A stretch of DNA of 64,000 bases from Qipengyuania gaetbuli (lineage in GTDB: Bacteria > Pseudomonadota > Alphaproteobacteria > Sphingomonadales > Sphingomonadaceae). This document shows, in pieces, positions 61,696 through 64,000 of this stretch. The position numbers and the translations under genes are program-made. The stretch is from contig NZ_JAIVLR010000002.1 of assembly GCF_020524765.1 (NCBI RefSeq), forward strand, positions 770,501 to 834,500. Reading direction: 5' to 3'. Under the pieces are notes generated by a model. It ran no database searches and was not told the DNA's origin. It saw only the letters and a list, made by a program, of their open reading frames with translations. Within the stretch, counting starts at the first letter, position 1. Each line of letters begins with the position of its first letter.

Positions 61696-63543
61696 ATGCC
61701 CGCCTACCGTTCCCGCACCACCACCCATGGCCGCAACATGGCCGGCGCCCGCGGCCTGTGGCGCGCCACGGGCATGAAGGACGAGGATTTCGGCAAGCCG
61801 ATCATCGCGGTGGTCAATAGCTTCACCCAGTTCGTGCCGGGCCACGTCCATCTGAAGGATCTCGGCCAGCTGGTCGCACGCCAGATCGAGGCGGCGGGCG
61901 GCGTCGCCAAGGAATTCAACACCATTGCGGTCGATGACGGCATCGCCATGGGTCATGACGGGATGCTCTATTCGCTGCCCAGCCGCGACCTGATCGCGGA
62001 CAGCGTCGAATACATGGTCAACGCCCACTGCGCCGATGCGATGGTCTGCATCTCCAACTGCGACAAGATCACGCCCGGGATGCTGATGGCGGCCTTGCGG
62101 CTCAACGTACCGGCAGTCTTCGTTTCCGGCGGGCCGATGGAAGCGGGCAAGGTCGTGGTGAAGGGCAAGGAGATTGCGCTCGACCTCGTCGATGCGATGG
62201 TCGCTGCCGCCGACGAAGCCTATTCGGACGAGGAAGTGACCGCGATCGAGCAAAACGCCTGCCCGACCTGCGGTTCGTGCAGCGGGATGTTCACTGCCAA
62301 TTCCATGAACTGCCTGACCGAGGCGCTGGGCCTCTCGCTGCCCGGCAACGGCTCGACGCTCGCGACCCATGCCGACCGCAAGGGCCTGTTCGAGCGGGCC
62401 GGCCGCCTCGCCGTGACCCTCGCGCGCCGATACTACGAAGAAGAGGATGAGAGCGTCCTGCCGCGCTCCATCGCCAGTTTTGAAGCATTCGAGAACGCGA
62501 TGAGCCTCGACATCGCCATGGGCGGATCGACCAACACCGTGCTCCACCTGCTTGCTGCCGCACACGAAGCCGGTGTTGACTTCACCATGAAGGACATCGA
62601 CCGGCTGAGCCGCCAGGTGCCGTGCCTGTCCAAGGTCGCACCCGCGAAGAGCGACGTCCACATGGAGGATGTCCACCGCGCAGGCGGGATCATGGCGATC
62701 CTCGGCGAACTGGAGAAGGCGGGGCTGCTCCACACCGCGCTGCCGACCGTGCACAGCCCGACCATGGGCGATGCGCTGGACGATTGGGACATCGGCCGCA
62801 CGCAGAACAACACGGTACGCGAGTTTTTCTCTGCAGCGCCCGGCGGCGTGCCGACACAGACCGCCTTCAGCCAGTCGCGCCGCTGGGAAGAGCTCGACCT
62901 CGACCGCGAAAACGGCGTGATCCGCAGCGCCGAACATGCTTTCAGCAAGGATGGCGGGCTGGCGGTCCTGTACGGCAATATCGCGCGCGACGGTTGCATC
63001 GTGAAGACGGCGGGCGTGGACGAAAGCATCCTCGATTTCGCAGGGCCGGCCAAGGTCTTCGAGAGCCAGGACGATGCCGTTACCGCCATCCTGACGGGTC
63101 AGGTGGTCGAAGGCGACGTGGTGGTCATCCGCTATGAGGGGCCGCGCGGCGGGCCGGGCATGCAGGAAATGCTCTACCCGACAAGCTATCTCAAATCGAA
63201 GGGTCTGGGCGCAGCCTGCGCCCTGCTGACCGACGGACGGTTTTCGGGCGGCACTTCCGGCCTGTCCATTGGCCATGTCTCTCCCGAAGCCGCGGAAGGC
63301 GGCGAGATCGGACTGGTGGAGGATGGCGACCTGATCGAGATCTCGATTCCCAACCGGACCATCAACCTCGCTGTATCGGATGAAACGCTCGCCGAGCGCC
63401 GCGCTGCGCAGGACGCGAAGGGCTGGAAGCCCGAGAAGCCGCGCGACCGGCGGGTGTCGCCCGCGCTCGAAGCCTATGCGGCGATGACCACCTCGGCAGC
63501 GCGCGGGGCGATCCGCGACGTCTCCCAGATCCGGAAGGACTGA
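61696..63543 (+). CDS. ilvD: Dihydroxy-acid dehydratase
   Basis: 615-residue enzyme dehydrating dihydroxyacids in valine, leucine and isoleucine synthesis (and pantothenate). The iron-sulfur cysteines are in [15 protein letters not shown] and [34 protein letters not shown] and [19 protein letters not shown] are the usual start and end motifs, and the length is that of the E. coli enzyme. The ATG at 61696 has AGAG 9 nt upstream. The 92-bp upstream gap has CTAG three times, an otherwise rare tetranucleotide; no promoter is clear. Confidence 0.97.
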   Translation: MPAYRSRTTTHGRNMAGARGLWRATGMKDEDFGKPIIAVVNSFTQFVPGHVHLKDLGQLVARQIEAAGGVAKEFNTIAVDDGIAMGHDGMLYSLPSRDLIADSVEYMVNAHCADAMVCISNCDKITPGMLMAALRLNVPAVFVSGGPMEAGKVVVKGKEIALDLVDAMVAAADEAYSDEEVTAIEQNACPTCGSCSGMFTANSMNCLTEALGLSLPGNGSTLATHADRKGLFERAGRLAVTLARRYYEEEDESVLPRSIASFEAFENAMSLDIAMGGSTNTVLHLLAAAHEAGVDFTMKDIDRLSRQVPCLSKVAPAKSDVHMEDVHRAGGIMAILGELEKAGLLHTALPTVHSPTMGDALDDWDIGRTQNNTVREFFSAAPGGVPTQTAFSQSRRWEELDLDRENGVIRSAEHAFSKDGGLAVLYGNIARDGCIVKTAGVDESILDFAGPAKVFESQDDAVTAILTGQVVEGDVVVIRYEGPRGGPGMQEMLYPTSYLKSKGLGAACALLTDGRFSGGTSGLSIGHVSPEAAEGGEIGLVEDGDLIEISIPNRTINLAVSDETLAERRAAQDAKGWKPEKPRDRRVSPALEAYAAMTTSAARGAIRDVSQIRKD

Positions 63544-63589
63544 GGGCAACCCGCTTGCATGAGCGCCGCCGAAGTGGCAGCGCGCCCCG

Positions 63590-63946
63590 ATGCACCGATT
63601 GCTTTGCCTGACCCCGTTCCTGCTGGCGAGCGCCTGTTCCGGAGAGCCGGAGGCGTCCCCGCAAGTGGCCGATCAGGGCGGCGAACCGGTCGAATGCGCG
63701 CTCGACGGAGCAGAAACCTTCGCGTCGGTGTGCTCGCTTCTTCCGTCTGCAGATGCGGAATCCCTCGCGCGGGTGATCCAGCATCCCGACGGCGGCTTCC
63801 GCGTGTTCGAATATGGCGAAACCAATAGCGGCCTGCTCGCGCGCGATGGCGCCGACAACTTGGTCGAAACGGTCGAAGGCGACAAGGTGATCGTCTCCAT
63901 CGGCAACGACCGCTACCGCTTCGATATGCCGGTGGCCGGTGACTGA
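63590..63946 (+). CDS. Small lipoprotein of unknown function
   Basis: 118 residues with a lipoprotein signal (MHRLLCLTPFLLASAC, lipobox ASAC, Cys16). The mature part is acidic with two cysteines (VECALDG and SVCSLLP) possibly forming a disulfide, and a C-terminal beta-strand-like pattern (GFRVFEYGETNSG...VIVSIGNDRYRFDMP). No known domain is recognised. It follows ilvD by 46 nt and overlaps the next gene's GTG by 8 nt. Confidence 0.7.
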   Translation: MHRLLCLTPFLLASACSGEPEASPQVADQGGEPVECALDGAETFASVCSLLPSADAESLARVIQHPDGGFRVFEYGETNSGLLARDGADNLVETVEGDKVIVSIGNDRYRFDMPVAGD

Positions 63947-64000
63947 TCCCGTCCTCACGGTCGAGCAGATGCGCGCCGCAGAGCGCGCCGCGATGGATGC
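63939..64000 (+). CDS. NAD(P)HX epimerase/dehydratase, 3' end outside the window
   Basis: Only the first 20 residues are visible, reading (M)TDPVLTVEQMRAAERAAMD from a GTG at 63939. This matches the N-terminus of the YjeF/NnrE-NnrD repair proteins (LTVEQMRAAE...). These repair hydrated NADH and NADPH. The gene runs off the window, so length and completeness cannot be judged. It overlaps the lipoprotein gene by 8 nt. Confidence 0.55.
   Translation, partial: MTDPVLTVEQMRAAERAAMD

Noticed and set aside
58127-63549. Long minus-strand frames over ETF-QO and ilvD
   Set aside because: Same reasons: antisense to well-defined genes and no recognisable product.

Overview
This 64 kb window is GC-rich, densely coding bacterial chromosome. 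Its gene content (sdhCDA, ETF-ubiquinone oxidoreductase, BamD, LolCD, an orphan Flp pilin, PurF with a propeptide and Fe-S cysteines, a PA0069-type radical SAM protein, AlkK-like ligase, a KorAB-type 2-oxoacid:acceptor oxidoreductase) suggests an aerobic alphaproteobacterium of the order Sphingomonadales, most like Erythrobacteraceae (Erythrobacter/Qipengyuania group). That placement is inference from gene order and protein style, not a computed phylogeny. I see no tRNA, rRNA, CRISPR array, insertion sequence or prophage, and no gene-free stretch longer than about 300 bases. Both edges cut genes: proB on the left, an NAD(P)HX-repair gene on the right.

1-8.5 kb: end of proB, a lone Flp pilin gene, a small secreted protein, bamD, then a structured leader followed by a DUF465 protein, nhaA and a TerC/Alx-family exporter gene; then recN and an internally duplicated lipoprotein. 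8.5-15.8 kb: ligA, a diheme cytochrome c lipoprotein, a class A-like serine beta-lactamase, and on the minus strand an SDR, a subclass B3-like metallo-beta-lactamase, prmA and a DUF2459 protein, coupled by short overlaps. 15.9-20.6 kb: sdhC-sdhD-sdhA without sdhB, a membrane protein, a zinc-peptidase-like lipoprotein and a periplasmic cyclophilin.

20.6-24.5 kb is the most interesting accessory block: a BlaI-type repressor, a BlaR1-like M56 metalloprotease whose C-terminal sensor is not a penicillin-binding domain, and a CreD-like membrane protein. A 37-bp inverted repeat lies in front of blaI, and a sequence close to the Cre/Blr tag lies in front of creD. With the serine and metallo-beta-lactamase genes 6-12 kb away and a class C-like serine hydrolase at 38 kb, this looks like a cell-wall-stress or beta-lactam response, but of a non-standard kind.

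24.5-46 kb: a neutral zinc metallopeptidase, bdhA, guaB, an RsmB-like methyltransferase, a TPR protein, rppH with an alpha/beta hydrolase, korAB, a PAP2 phosphatase, a DUF457 membrane protein with a probable CTG start, phrB-cfa-serine hydrolase, a PilZ protein, an SDR with purF, lolCD and several small conserved genes including a glutathione peroxidase. 46-64 kb is mainly housekeeping: dnaE, an AlkK-like acyl-CoA ligase, rluE, a DUF1330 protein, an MFS transporter, a radical SAM protein, moaB, a soluble lytic transglycosylase, a UDG-like protein, ETF-QO, ispE, an N-formylglutamate amidohydrolase-like gene and ilvD.

Translational coupling by ATGA or GTGA overlaps is very common (nhaA/alx, blaI/blaR, metallo-beta-lactamase/prmA, prmA/DUF2459, korA/korB, hydrolase/rppH, cfa/serine hydrolase, UDG/slt, ispE/hutG-like). 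Three convergent gene pairs share one palindromic CTAG that supplies both stop codons.
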